57,191 bases of DNA from IMG/VR virus record IMGVR_UViG_3300024262_000034, positions 1 through 57,191 of that record; one strand, 5' to 3'. Under the pieces are notes generated by a model. It did not search any database, was not told the origin of the DNA, and saw nothing but the letters and a program-made list of their open reading frames with translations. Positions 28,195 to 37,044 of the stretch are shown here, piece after piece. The position numbers were made by a program, and so were the translations under genes. Numbering within the stretch: the first letter of the stretch is position 1; the number at the start of each line of letters is the position of its first letter. The stretch comes from a virus.

Positions 28195-28864
28195 GAATGA
28201 ATCTCCAAATAGCATACGCTGCCATACACACTTCAGACGCAATGCTCTTACCCATGTCTGACTCCGGCGTGCGTAGGCTGGAAATACCTACAATGTTGTC
28301 GTGGTAGAGTATAGGTCCACCAGAGTTGCCGGGGTTAATATCTAAGTCTGTACATAAATAATGCTGGCTATTTTGTCGAGCTTTATGTCCGTAGCTATGC
28401 CACAGCCGGACCTTATAGGGAAAACCAATGGCTTCGAGCTTATTACCAACAGGAACTTTCTTCGATGGATATAAATCCAACCAGTGGTGCTTCGGGGGAT
28501 GCTTTAATTGAATAATGGCAACGTCATACTTTTCCAGCAACAACGTCTTGTTTGGGTCAATCTTATACTGGTTTGCACCAACAGAGACGGTAATGACTGA
28601 AGGAATCTTGAACTTCGTGCCGAACAACTCCAACTCAAAATCATCAATGATGTGTGCTGCCGTAAGTATCACACCATCAGGACCAATGAATACGCCTGAA
28701 CCACTGGATGTCTCGGTGGATATTTCGACCACAGCCTCTTCATTCAAAGGTTGTGTGAAATGAAAACCTGTATAACTACACACTGTTAAAGCTATACATA
28801 TCACTAAAGCTATTCCAGTAATTGATAAAGCAATCGTACCAAAATTTACGTTATCATTTTTCAC
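28181..28864 (-). CDS. Membrane-anchored trypsin-like serine protease (227 aa)
   Basis: A transmembrane helix at about residues 9-32 precedes a protease domain of the DegP/trypsin fold: [18 protein letters not shown] (His71), KYDVAIIQL (Asp114) and NPGNSGGP (Ser181), so the full triad is present. No PDZ domain follows. The start is GTG with the 4-base GTGA overlap to the helicase. If inserted N-in, the catalytic domain is periplasmic and could cleave host or phage envelope proteins. Proteases of this kind are not a standard part of siphophage genomes. Confidence 0.88.
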   Translation of the reverse strand: MKNDNVNFGTIALSITGIALVICIALTVCSYTGFHFTQPLNEEAVVEISTETSSGSGVFIGPDGVILTAAHIIDDFELELFGTKFKIPSVITVSVGANQYKIDPNKTLLLEKYDVAIIQLKHPPKHHWLDLYPSKKVPVGNKLEAIGFPYKVRLWHSYGHKARQNSQHYLCTDLDINPGNSGGPILYHDNIVGISSLRTPESDMGKSIASEVCMAAYAIWRFIHGRE

Positions 28865-30099
28865 ACCACCACCGTCACCCTTTCTGCGGCTCTGGTAATA
28901 GCCGTGTACAACCATTTTTTAGCATTCTGCTTGAAGCAAGCACTCTCATCAAACACCACCACTGAATCCCACTGGCTGCCCTGAGCTTTATGACATGTCA
29001 GAGCATAACCAAAATCAAACTCTTCAGCGTCTTTGTGTTCCCATGGGCTGATCTCGGAGCCTTTGCCGAGGAAGTGGAGTGTATGAACCATACACTCCAC
29101 GGACTCATCATTATCATCAGCCCGGACTTGCAGGGCAAGCTGGTCCATCTTGCCGTTCATCAGTTGATCATACCTATCATCAGACTTTAAATCTTCCTCA
29201 TACTTAACGTCGGTGACTGTCCAGAGACTTCCGTTAAGCAGGCCAAGATCGTGGTTGTTGCGAAGACACACCACCTTGTCTGTCAACATTGGTAGTGGGT
29301 TCATAAACTGCCCGTGTTTACGAATCTTGGCATTGGCGGCGTACCGGGTGGTGTTCTTACCAACTATCACTTGATCAAACTTCGAGACAGCTTCAACCCC
29401 AAGTGTGCCCCTCTTGACAACATGCGATTCACCATATTGGCCAAGCACCAGACCCCCGTTGGCCCTTACGTCGGTGGCCAGCCGCAGAATAGGGTTGTCC
29501 CTCGCCTGACGATGTATCTCTTCCAACTGAAAGTCCGGCGTTCTTTGGGTAAAAAACCCACGTCCCCTGACAGGTGGTAGCTGGCCGGGATCACCCAACA
29601 CCAAGACTTTGCTCCCGAAGCTCAACAGGTCTGTGGCCATAAACTCATCAATCATAGAGCACTCATCCAGAATAACCAGAGAGGCTTCCCGGACGACGCT
29701 ATCCATGTTGAGGTTGAAGGCGGGCTTCTTGACGTTCTCACTCTCCAGCTTGATCTGGCGTTCAAGCTCGTGAATATCTTTCTCCGGGGAATTCATGGAA
29801 AACAGGTACTTCAGTTTATCCTGAAGCTCTTTCAGACGAGACTTGCATTTATTCTTAGGCAGATAGATCAGTTTGTGGAGGGTGTTTGCCGGACAGCCTT
29901 TTTTATTCAGGACGTGTGCTGCCTTACCAGTAAAGGCGGCAAAGAGAACTGTGCCCTTGACACCCTCGGCAAAATACTTTGCCAGTGTGGTTTTTCCCGT
30001 TCCAGCATAGCCTGCCAGATAAAAGAGTTGGTCCTCTGGTCGAGACATCCAATCTTTGACGGCGTTCAGGGCGTTGTCTTGCTCTGCGGTTATTTCCAT
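28861..30099 (-). CDS. SF1 DNA helicase, RecD/Dda-like (412 aa)
   Basis: Walker A GYAGTGKTT (30-38), TGKAA, motif II ILDECSM, motif III GDPGQLPPV, and motifs V-VI YALTCHKAQGSQWD and LYTAITRA are all in order. This is a compact SF1B helicase, 5'-3' in the family, used for replication restart or recombination. It overlaps the protease gene by GTGA. Confidence 0.93.
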   Translation of the reverse strand: MEITAEQDNALNAVKDWMSRPEDQLFYLAGYAGTGKTTLAKYFAEGVKGTVLFAAFTGKAAHVLNKKGCPANTLHKLIYLPKNKCKSRLKELQDKLKYLFSMNSPEKDIHELERQIKLESENVKKPAFNLNMDSVVREASLVILDECSMIDEFMATDLLSFGSKVLVLGDPGQLPPVRGRGFFTQRTPDFQLEEIHRQARDNPILRLATDVRANGGLVLGQYGESHVVKRGTLGVEAVSKFDQVIVGKNTTRYAANAKIRKHGQFMNPLPMLTDKVVCLRNNHDLGLLNGSLWTVTDVKYEEDLKSDDRYDQLMNGKMDQLALQVRADDNDESVECMVHTLHFLGKGSEISPWEHKDAEEFDFGYALTCHKAQGSQWDSVVVFDESACFKQNAKKWLYTAITRAAERVTVVV

Positions 30100-30299
30100 T
30101 ATCCAGATGCCTTTAAGTTTTTAGTGAGGTCTGAAATGTGGCACAAAACTTTAGGGTTAACACTACACCAGTGCCTACCTATATCATTCTCCGGTCCAGA
30201 TAGTTGAATACCAGTCCAAATATTATCACAACTACCTGCAATAAGCAATCCCAACACACCTTGTCCATTCGTTGCAACCATACCTTGTTTTGGTTCCAT
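30099..30299 (-). CDS. Hypothetical protein (66 aa)
   Basis: The ATG overlaps the ThyX stop (TAATG). The product (MVATNGQGVLGLLIAGSCDNIWTGIQL) is a small beta-rich protein I recall from other phages beside ThyX or helicase genes, without a function. Confidence 0.7.
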   Translation of the reverse strand: MEPKQGMVATNGQGVLGLLIAGSCDNIWTGIQLSGPENDIGRHWCSVNPKVLCHISDLTKNLKASG

Positions 30300-30997
30300 T
30301 AAAATAGTATCCATTTATTGGGGTTTTCAAGTAGTTCGGCCAACTGATCTCCAAAAATATTGGGCAGTTGACGGCCAAGCTCTCGCAATGCTGTTTGCAT
30401 CAGACCACGAATTTGCCATTGTGCGTGAGCGTTCAGGGCACGCTCTTTGAACAAGTGTCGCCACACTCTAAGGTTGTACGTCGCCACTACTTCAGTCTTA
30501 CTGCATCCGGGCAAACAACATCGGGCGTCTTCTGGTTTAATCCCCCGATCAATATATTCCAGATATTCCTCTACATTACGTTGGCGTTTCTTATACCAGA
30601 TCAAATAGGCTTCCGGGTTTTCTTGAATAGACGGTGGACAGATAAATTGAAACCCACGCTTGCCATAGTTACAATATCGTTGGCTTTCCTGTGAATACGC
30701 AGCGATACGATGACGCACCAACTGGTGGCTGGCAGTTCTATCTAATATAAACCGAGCCGTAACAATCTCATGCTCGATCACGGACACATGTTCAGACTTA
30801 ATCAACATCTTAATAAACTTACTTGCTGATTCATCCGTGATTTTAGCTTCGGATTTATAACAAACCCTACCAGCCATTTCAATACGCTGTTCCATGCCGT
30901 GAAGAATATTCAATGGCGTGATTATCTCCACACTGGGAGTAATGACATCGACCATGGAATGTTTCTCATTCAACCTATCTATTTCTGAAATATCCAT
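30299..30997 (-). CDS. thyX: FAD-dependent thymidylate synthase
   Basis: The ThyX signature RHRX7S is present as R95-H96-R97 to S105 (RHRIAAYSQESQRY), with ARCCLPG as the downstream motif and a long helical C-terminus. The enzyme makes dTMP from dUMP with methylenetetrahydrofolate, FAD and NADPH. With dCMP deaminase and dNMP kinase it completes a phage dTTP route. Confidence 0.95.
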   Translation of the reverse strand: MDISEIDRLNEKHSMVDVITPSVEIITPLNILHGMEQRIEMAGRVCYKSEAKITDESASKFIKMLIKSEHVSVIEHEIVTARFILDRTASHQLVRHRIAAYSQESQRYCNYGKRGFQFICPPSIQENPEAYLIWYKKRQRNVEEYLEYIDRGIKPEDARCCLPGCSKTEVVATYNLRVWRHLFKERALNAHAQWQIRGLMQTALRELGRQLPNIFGDQLAELLENPNKWILF

Positions 30998-31260
30998 TAT
31001 TTTTTGCTTTTAACCTTGGCTTGTACTGATACCTTTAGTTTATTCAAATCAATTAATTGCTTGACACCCACACAGGTAGGTCCATAAATGGTATAGGCGT
31101 TTGAGATAGAATGATCTAGTGTATCCCGGAGTGCTTCCGCTTCCTCTAGTTCTAGTGTAATCAAACCATCAACCGAGCCAGTAACTATTTCAATTGTATT
31201 ATGCACTCCGCCTCCAAAGAAAAAACGATGAACAGGACTTATTATTATATGCCTGTTCAT
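30997..31260 (-). CDS. Hypothetical protein (87 aa)
   Basis: I start at ATG 31260 because the TTG two codons earlier has no better ribosome site; the site here is weak. The product (MNRHIIISPVHRFFFGGG, then a helical ELEEAEALRDTLDH) is alpha-beta and unrecognised. Stop and ThyX start share one base. Confidence 0.65.
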   Translation of the reverse strand: MNRHIIISPVHRFFFGGGVHNTIEIVTGSVDGLITLELEEAEALRDTLDHSISNAYTIYGPTCVGVKQLIDLNKLKVSVQAKVKSKK

Positions 31261-31298
31261 CTGCAACGACCAACTTACATCAGAATTTATATTCTTGG

Positions 31299-32123
31299 CT
31301 AAAAGGGAGCGTCAGCATCCACCGAACCGGAACCGCTTGGAACCGCAGCCTGATCGTCATAATCAGCCACTTTCTCACCCGATTTAATGGAATCAACCAA
31401 TGCTTTACCAAACGCCAGAACTGCATCAGACTCCCCGGGCAAGTTTAAAGATGCCGCCAGCGTTCCGTTAGCCGGTTCAATCTTCAAGCGATAATAGCCC
31501 TTGTTGTCCGGGCAGTAATAGGTGCTGACACGGAACCGGTACGCAAAGAACGGCCAGCCTTTGCCACGGGACGGTTTGAACTTATCAATCGCATCCGTCA
31601 TATCCGTGATCGCCGTGATCTTTGATTTCTTGAACGGAATGATGACTGGATCGGAATCAGCCACATTCTCTTCATTCAGGATGAACCCGAACAGATACCG
31701 GGTGTCCGTCAGGGTATTACCATTATTGGGGTTGACGTAATCATTCTTGTCATTGCGACCACCCTTGACCGCTTCAATCACCACGGGATCATTGCACTCA
31801 AGACGAGCCACAAACCGGGCATCATCATCGGCAGTACGCTCAATGAAGAACCGTTCCTTGAGGCAGGGCACAAAAACCACGCCGCCGTCAGAAGAATACA
31901 ATTCCTTACTGGTACTGTTAAACAACATACCCGGCTCCGCACCCGGAATCTTCTGCTCCGGGTCTTTCACCATTGGGGTGTTATCTTGCAAGAGAATGAG
32001 ATATGGCACACGCCTCTCATCCGCTTGAATATCTGGAGCGTAACTTTCGTCCACTCCAAAATCCACTGTAGCCAACGCACCAGCTTCACGCTTGGCAAGT
32101 GCTTCCTGTTCCTTTTTAGACAT
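31299..32123 (-). CDS. Single-stranded DNA binding-like protein (274 aa)
   Basis: An acidic, beta-rich protein (VPYLILLQDNTPMVKDP, FVPCLKERFFIERT, WPFFAYRFRVSTYY) with a flexible Ser/Gly/Ala linker and the C-terminal tip DADAPF, which mimics the acidic-PF tip of SSB (DDDIPF). Phage proteins of this size, place and tip usually coat single-stranded DNA and recruit partners. No OB-fold motif can be proved by eye. It follows CGGAGAAATATT. Confidence 0.7.
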   Translation of the reverse strand: MSKKEQEALAKREAGALATVDFGVDESYAPDIQADERRVPYLILLQDNTPMVKDPEQKIPGAEPGMLFNSTSKELYSSDGGVVFVPCLKERFFIERTADDDARFVARLECNDPVVIEAVKGGRNDKNDYVNPNNGNTLTDTRYLFGFILNEENVADSDPVIIPFKKSKITAITDMTDAIDKFKPSRGKGWPFFAYRFRVSTYYCPDNKGYYRLKIEPANGTLAASLNLPGESDAVLAFGKALVDSIKSGEKVADYDDQAAVPSGSGSVDADAPF

Positions 32124-32167
32124 AATATTTCTCCGTCTAAAGGGTTAAAAAAATAAAAAGTTTATTG

Positions 32168-32755
32168 TTACTTCACCTTTGCGATTTTTACACGATGGGT
32201 GCTGAACAAGCCAGTGGGTATCTTGGAACCTTCCCCCTCTTCAAACATAGTCTTGCCCCACGCCTTGAGTGTTCCGGCGTGGACATTGGCTTCCTGCTTA
32301 ATGTCGGAAGAAACCACCGTCTTACGGGCTTGAAGTTGTTTCATCAGCTTATTGGCCAATGCCTTTTCTTCCCTCGGATAGCTGACGACAATGTTTGATT
32401 TAATCATACCCCCATACCCATTGTCTTCCAACCACTGTAACGCTTGCGGCTTCATGGCAGCAATAATACTGGTTTGAATGCTGTCAGTAAGCTCCACTGT
32501 CTTACCGTTGTTCAAGACAAAGGAAGTCATACCAGCCTCATTCAAAAGCTCCGGCAGCACTTCCATGGATATGTTTTTAAGCTCCCGATTCTTGATGTCA
32601 ATCTTGGCCTGCAAGTCAACAATATCAGAATCAAGCACAGCCATTTTTTCCCCGTAGGCCATAATCTTTTCCAGCCGATCTTCAATCTCGGCGGGGTCAA
32701 CCACATCGGTAAAAGCGTCAAACGATACGTTATCTAAGTCTTTAATTTCAGGCAT
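32168..32755 (-). CDS. Conserved replication-linked phage protein (195 aa)
   Basis: Residues about 25-70 form a coiled coil (YGEKMAVLDSDIVDLQAKIDIKN), followed by MEVLPELLNEAGMTSFVLNNG and, near the end, VHAGTLKAWGKTMFEEG and PTGLFSTHRVKIAKVK. I recall this layout from many podo- and siphophages, next to the SSB gene, without a proven function. It is the first gene after promoter 32785-32812. Confidence 0.8.
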   Translation of the reverse strand: MPEIKDLDNVSFDAFTDVVDPAEIEDRLEKIMAYGEKMAVLDSDIVDLQAKIDIKNRELKNISMEVLPELLNEAGMTSFVLNNGKTVELTDSIQTSIIAAMKPQALQWLEDNGYGGMIKSNIVVSYPREEKALANKLMKQLQARKTVVSSDIKQEANVHAGTLKAWGKTMFEEGEGSKIPTGLFSTHRVKIAKVK

Positions 32756-32784
32756 GTTAGTGTGTTCCTTGGGTATCAGTTATA

Positions 32785-32812
32785 AGTATATCACAAAAAA
32801 TCGAAAAGTCAA
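32785..32812 (-). promoter_or_regulatory. Sigma70-like promoter (TTGACT-N16-TATACT)
   Basis: TTGACT (32812-32807) and TATACT (32790-32785), 16 bp apart on the minus strand. Spacer and hexamers (TTGACTTTTC, then TTTTTTGTGATATACT) are nearly identical to the capsid-gene promoter at 56872, so replication and capsid genes share one promoter type. It lies 10 bp after the SNF2 helicase gene. Confidence 0.85.
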
Positions 32813-32821
32813 ACTAATTAT

Positions 32822-34300
32822 TTATATTTTCTGTAACCATTCTCTCAACCTGTCTCCATTTAATTCAGCAGCAATATCGTACTTGTTCTTTAACGAGTCC
32901 ACAATGTGCTTGTCCTCTGTCCCTTGGGCCACCAGATCAATATAAAGAACCTTGTTGGTTTGCCCAATGCGGTGGGCACGGTCTTCGGACTGGAGCCGGT
33001 TTTTCAGGTTGAAATCATTGCTGTAATAAATGACCGTCCGGGCTTCAGTCAATGTATGCCCCTCGCCAAGCGTTGCCGGAGTCGCCACGATTGCCTGAAC
33101 AGAATCAGAAGTCTTAAATAGATGCTTGGCTTCACTTCTCTGCGTGACATCCATCGCCCCGTAGTATGTGACACATCGTTCTTGTAAAGCCTCTTTGATC
33201 TGTTCGATGTCTTGCCGAAACCTTGCCCACACAATAACCTTGTGTGAAGTTTCTTCCATGATCTCTTTCAGCAATTCAATCCTTGGGTTCTTGCCTGCAA
33301 AACGGTGTAAGGGAGCATCATCATCGACCGTATCCAGTGGGATGTACCCACAGGTAATTTGTTGTAGTCGCAACAGCATGACGATGGCCATGGTTGCCGT
33401 CACCAGACCATCCCCAATCTGGAGCATCATATCAGACTTCAAAGCGTCATACGCTCGTCTTTGATCGTTGGATAGCTCAAAGAAACGATAGGTGTACAGC
33501 TTAGGCGGTAAATCAATCTCATCAATATCTTCCTTCAGCACTCGTGAACGAAAGGGAGCCGTCATCCGTTCAATCGTCGCAATATCTTTGTAGTCCACAC
33601 AGTCCGGGTAATGCTGTTCTTTAATCGTATCATCCGGCATCTTAATGTGTCTTGTACCCCTACGCCAGACACCAAACCGGGTAGTGAAGGCTCCATAAGA
33701 TCGACACCCAACCTTCCACCAGAACTTTTGGTCAAGAAATCTATATTGCGAGTACAAATCAAACGGGCCTTGAGTAACCGGAGTTCCACCGGCAATTCTT
33801 CGATAGGGGGCAAGCTCACTGGAAGCTACAATCAGTTTGGTGCGTTCTGCGGATGGGGTCTTTATGTTGTGGCACTCATCCACAACATAATAGCACTTAC
33901 GACTCGTCAAGACTTCTTTAGCGAATGCCCTGCCGGTCTTGGTAATGAATGAATTAAATGACATAGCCACCACGATCAGGCCGGGCGTTCTGATTAGCTT
34001 AGAGAGCATTCTCTGATAACGCTTGCCTTTTGCCTTGGATGTCTGATAAAAGACAGCCTCATAATCTACCGGCATGTGTGTTGTAATTTCGTGCACCACC
34101 CAGTTCTCAGGAAGTCCGGGGGGGCAAACAACTAACAAGCAATCAATCTTGCCAGCAAGAAAAAGAAAAGCCGCTTGGTCAATCATTTCCTTTGACTTAC
34201 CAGTTCCCTGCTCCCACAGGATAGCACGAACCGAGTCCTGTCCGTGCTCTACAAATTCCTGCTCTTGATGCTTAAAAGGTTTGGTTTTAAACTCAAACAT
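32822..34300 (-). CDS. SNF2-family helicase (492 aa)
   Basis: Walker A QGTGKS (31-36), VVCPPGLPENW, motif II YVVDECHN near 137, GGTPVTQGPFDLYSQ, and C-terminal SEDRAHRIGQTNKVLYIDLVAQGT (broken here for motif naming) are SNF2 hallmarks. Such phage proteins probably remodel or translocate on DNA during replication or repair. It overlaps the dNMP kinase gene by 8 bp. Confidence 0.92.
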   Translation of the reverse strand: MFEFKTKPFKHQEQEFVEHGQDSVRAILWEQGTGKSKEMIDQAAFLFLAGKIDCLLVVCPPGLPENWVVHEITTHMPVDYEAVFYQTSKAKGKRYQRMLSKLIRTPGLIVVAMSFNSFITKTGRAFAKEVLTSRKCYYVVDECHNIKTPSAERTKLIVASSELAPYRRIAGGTPVTQGPFDLYSQYRFLDQKFWWKVGCRSYGAFTTRFGVWRRGTRHIKMPDDTIKEQHYPDCVDYKDIATIERMTAPFRSRVLKEDIDEIDLPPKLYTYRFFELSNDQRRAYDALKSDMMLQIGDGLVTATMAIVMLLRLQQITCGYIPLDTVDDDAPLHRFAGKNPRIELLKEIMEETSHKVIVWARFRQDIEQIKEALQERCVTYYGAMDVTQRSEAKHLFKTSDSVQAIVATPATLGEGHTLTEARTVIYYSNDFNLKNRLQSEDRAHRIGQTNKVLYIDLVAQGTEDKHIVDSLKNKYDIAAELNGDRLREWLQKI

Positions 34301-34901
34301 TTTCTACCAGATCATACATTTTAATTATAGATTCTAACTGCTCTTCAAGTAAGTCCAATTCTCCGGTGTTGGCGGTGATGGTGTGATCAAAACAAAGTTC
34401 ATGTCCATCGAGTGCACAGTCTGCCACATCTTTCGTTGGAGTCAAGTCCGGTCGTTCTACATGAATAGCAATACCACCAAGACTTTGAATAAGCCTTAAC
34501 TCATTCAAGAATCGAACATCAGAGATCAGGCTGGTAAAACCAAGCTCCCGATTAACGGCAATCTTCTCTCGCATGATTTCCAGCCAAGTATCTTCAAACA
34601 CATTCTCCCGAATTGCCTTAGTGCCTAGTTTGATTAAAAGCTCCCGGTAGGTCATGCCAATCTTAGGTAAGACTGTTTCACGATCTTCAGGAAGATCACC
34701 ACGATCTTTGTACCAGTCAGCAGAGTAAACTCCAGCCCACGAATACAGCGTATGGGCAATATGCTTTAACGGATCAGCAAAAGATAATATTCTGGCTGAT
34801 GAAGAACTACCATTCTCCCAAAGCCTGCGAGCCAAGTAGCTGCAAGCGTAGTCCTTGCCAGTACGCTTTTTAAATCCAAAACCAATTAAATCTACTACCA
34901 T
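34293..34901 (-). CDS. Deoxynucleoside monophosphate kinase (202 aa)
   Basis: The P-loop variant GFGFKKRTGKD (7-17), FADPLKHIAHTLY, SLISDVRFLNELRLIQ and the C-terminal CFDHTITANTGELDLL match T4 gp1-like dNMP kinases, which phosphorylate dNMPs to dNDPs. It works with ThyX and dCMP deaminase. The stop overlaps the SNF2 start. Confidence 0.88.
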   Translation of the reverse strand: MVVDLIGFGFKKRTGKDYACSYLARRLWENGSSSSARILSFADPLKHIAHTLYSWAGVYSADWYKDRGDLPEDRETVLPKIGMTYRELLIKLGTKAIRENVFEDTWLEIMREKIAVNRELGFTSLISDVRFLNELRLIQSLGGIAIHVERPDLTPTKDVADCALDGHELCFDHTITANTGELDLLEEQLESIIKMYDLVENV

Positions 34902-35164
34902 TACTTCTGTTCCTTTAACATTTTTCTAAAATAAGCATTCTCTCTTCGGAGAGCTTCGTTATCAAACATAATATATTTAATCACAATGCGAATGTATTGA
35001 AGAGATTCAAACACCTTTTCAAAAAACGGCTTTTCTCTCTTTGGCAAAACAGTCTGCTTACCGACAAAGGTATCCAGCTTGTGTCGTTCAGTCGGAGATA
35101 AAGAATCAAACGTCTGGAGTATTTTCATAATTTCTTCATGCAACAGTGTACTGTTTTTATCCAC
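34901..35164 (-). CDS. Hypothetical helical protein with GTG start (87 aa)
   Basis: I choose GTG 35164, which overlaps the previous stop (TAGTG) and follows GGAGGGGGGAGTA. The product is helical with SLSPTERHKLDTFVGKQ in the middle and ends in a charged helix (NEALRRENAYFRKMLKEQK), possibly a leucine-zipper-like dimer. Function unknown. Confidence 0.7.
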   Translation of the reverse strand: MDKNSTLLHEEIMKILQTFDSLSPTERHKLDTFVGKQTVLPKREKPFFEKVFESLQYIRIVIKYIMFDNEALRRENAYFRKMLKEQK

Positions 35165-36753
35165 TACTCCCCCCTCCACTTACCGTTCCAACAAGTCAAT
35201 AAAGTTCTTTGGCCATTTGGATAAATAATAATATGAGTGTGTGACCAACTGGATGGTCCATTATTATACCCCTGATCCATCGCACAGCTTGTTCCAGCCT
35301 GATACAGCCCTTCAATAATACAGGCTGAGTGACTATGCCCGATACAGAGCTTTCTGCCGATCTTATGTAGTGAAGCAGCCGAACCTCTGGAACCATTTGG
35401 CCCAAGGTGGCCGTGCCAGCCACACTCAATGCTGTCTTTGCAGATTGTGTAGGAGTCATCCACATCTAAGAACTTTATGTCTTCAGGACATTGCAGATGT
35501 TCCATGGCCCAACGGACAGGGTTGAATGAGTCACCCCGGTCCAGAGCTTCATAATAGGCCAGTTGAATCCGCAGGAACAGGAGTGCGTTCTTCGGATCGT
35601 CCCGGTAGTCACACCACTTCAACCACCGATTCAAAAAGTCATCATGGTTGCCGTAGCTGCAAATAATTTTGCCCCCGGATTCTTGAATGAATATTAGCAA
35701 AGTAATAAAATCTTTGAGTTCATCCTGAACCGAGTCCTGACAGTTTGCATAATTCTTGAATAATTCATGGGGGTCTTTCTGTTTATGTGGATTTATTGCA
35801 GCATTGTCAAGACCGTCATTAATAAACTGGTACTTTGGTTTAAGCGTTTTAGCAATACCATCGTCACCCCAATTAAGTTTTTCCATGTTGTCATCAATAT
35901 TTGCCGCATGGAGATCACCCCAAAAGATGGCTTCCACATCTTGATCTGTTCTTACCAGCTTGCCCCCTTGGAACAGGCAATTCAAATCCTGAATCTCCCC
36001 CCTCGGTCCAGAAGATATTTGTCGAACAAACCAATCGCCGCTTGCGTCAACCTCTACAAGCGTGGCGGCGTATTGGTGGTGGAATTCAGCCTTCAAACCT
36101 TCTTTTTTCTTAATGTAATTCCGTTGTGTTACCGTGCCCGTGGTGTAATTAAACTTGGTGTTCTGAAAACGACCGGATGCAACAGACTGCATAGACACCT
36201 TAACATGCGGAAAAATACCGGAGCGTCTTCGAGTGTATGTCTCCAAACCGGATAGTGGTCTGACAGCAGTAGGTAAAATATTCATTTCCCCACACCAGAC
36301 AAGGCCGGGGGCAATCTCCAGACTCTCATCAGAAACATAAATATTTAATTCTGGAGCGTACCATAAAGTATCTTGATGTTCCTCACTCCCCGGCTTAACG
36401 GATAGTTTACCAAACGCATTCTTGTTATAGGTGAATCGAGACACATGAACTTCAGCCTCATAATATACTGCCAAAGCCAATAAATTATTCCAAAATGGTT
36501 TATTTATTCGAGTATTGTTCTGAGCACAGGTTAGGATGTACCGTTTGACTCCAGATTCTGGAAGTGCCAACTGCTCAGAAGTCATGCTCTTTACGGAGCC
36601 ACCTGCAATTGGACCTTCAATCCCTTTCTTGCGAAGGTGGTGCTGCACAGTCTTCCGGTGTACCCCAAACCGCCGAGCCGTTTCCCGCACACAGGCTGTT
36701 TCTTGATAGACCCCAACCACTTCATCCGTATTAAGATTTTTATTTGCAGCCAA
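35164..36753 (-). CDS. HTH plus metallophosphoesterase protein, T5 A1-like (529 aa)
   Basis: The N-terminus has a helix-turn-helix (VRETARRFGVHRKTVQHHL, 22-40). The C-terminal half has the calcineurin-like motifs GDLHAAN (about 279), GNHDD (about 370), GWHGH (about 450) and GHSHS (about 474) that hold two metals. The same combination occurs in the T5 A1 protein, linked to DNA transfer and host DNA breakdown, and in related phages. The start is TTG, nine bases after AGGAT. It probably cuts or binds DNA; whether host or phage DNA is unknown. Confidence 0.82.
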   Translation of the reverse strand: MAANKNLNTDEVVGVYQETACVRETARRFGVHRKTVQHHLRKKGIEGPIAGGSVKSMTSEQLALPESGVKRYILTCAQNNTRINKPFWNNLLALAVYYEAEVHVSRFTYNKNAFGKLSVKPGSEEHQDTLWYAPELNIYVSDESLEIAPGLVWCGEMNILPTAVRPLSGLETYTRRRSGIFPHVKVSMQSVASGRFQNTKFNYTTGTVTQRNYIKKKEGLKAEFHHQYAATLVEVDASGDWFVRQISSGPRGEIQDLNCLFQGGKLVRTDQDVEAIFWGDLHAANIDDNMEKLNWGDDGIAKTLKPKYQFINDGLDNAAINPHKQKDPHELFKNYANCQDSVQDELKDFITLLIFIQESGGKIICSYGNHDDFLNRWLKWCDYRDDPKNALLFLRIQLAYYEALDRGDSFNPVRWAMEHLQCPEDIKFLDVDDSYTICKDSIECGWHGHLGPNGSRGSAASLHKIGRKLCIGHSHSACIIEGLYQAGTSCAMDQGYNNGPSSWSHTHIIIYPNGQRTLLTCWNGKWRGE

Positions 36754-36759
36754 AACAAA

Positions 36760-36996
36760 CTATCCTAAGAAGTATTTTTTGAGTCCAAGAGCAATCATAG
36801 CAAGTGCCCCTAAAGAAAGAGCACCAATAATGGTAAGAACACTCTTGCTTTTAATGCTTTCCGACATCAAGCGAAGATCACGGAGGTAGCTAAAATCTTT
36901 TTGCATATCCAAGGGATCATGAGGCTCAATGCCAAGAGATAACAAAGTCTCTTTTACTGTATCCATTACGACCTTTCGCAATTCTTTTTCATCCAT
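36760..36996 (-). CDS. Phage membrane protein, DUF6127-like or holin-like (78 aa)
   Basis: A soluble helical start (KVVMDTVKETLLSLGIEPHDP, QKDFSYLRDLRLMSESIK) precedes one C-terminal transmembrane helix at about residues 52-74 (VLTIIGALSLGALAMIALG). The pattern is common in phages near tail and lysis genes and has been labelled DUF6127; a holin role is sometimes proposed. It is the first gene after promoter 37014-37042. Confidence 0.8.
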   Translation of the reverse strand: MDEKELRKVVMDTVKETLLSLGIEPHDPLDMQKDFSYLRDLRLMSESIKSKSVLTIIGALSLGALAMIALGLKKYFLG

Positions 36997-37013
36997 GGTG
37001 TATCCTTCTTAGA

Positions 37014-37042
37014 ACTATACTCTATTCTCAGGTGGTTGTCAA
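37014..37042 (-). promoter_or_regulatory. Sigma70-like promoter (TTGACA-N17-TATAGT)
   Basis: A consensus TTGACA (37042-37037) and TATAGT (37019-37014), 17 bp apart on the minus strand, lie in the short gap after the tail-tip gene. It starts the replication half of the genome (36996 leftward). Confidence 0.8.
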
Positions 37043-37044
37043 GT

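Noticed and set aside
28861-28915. Upstream extension of the serine protease gene
   Set aside because: The frame reaches 28915, but GTG 28864 overlaps the helicase stop as GTGA, the usual junction in this genome, so the shorter form was chosen.
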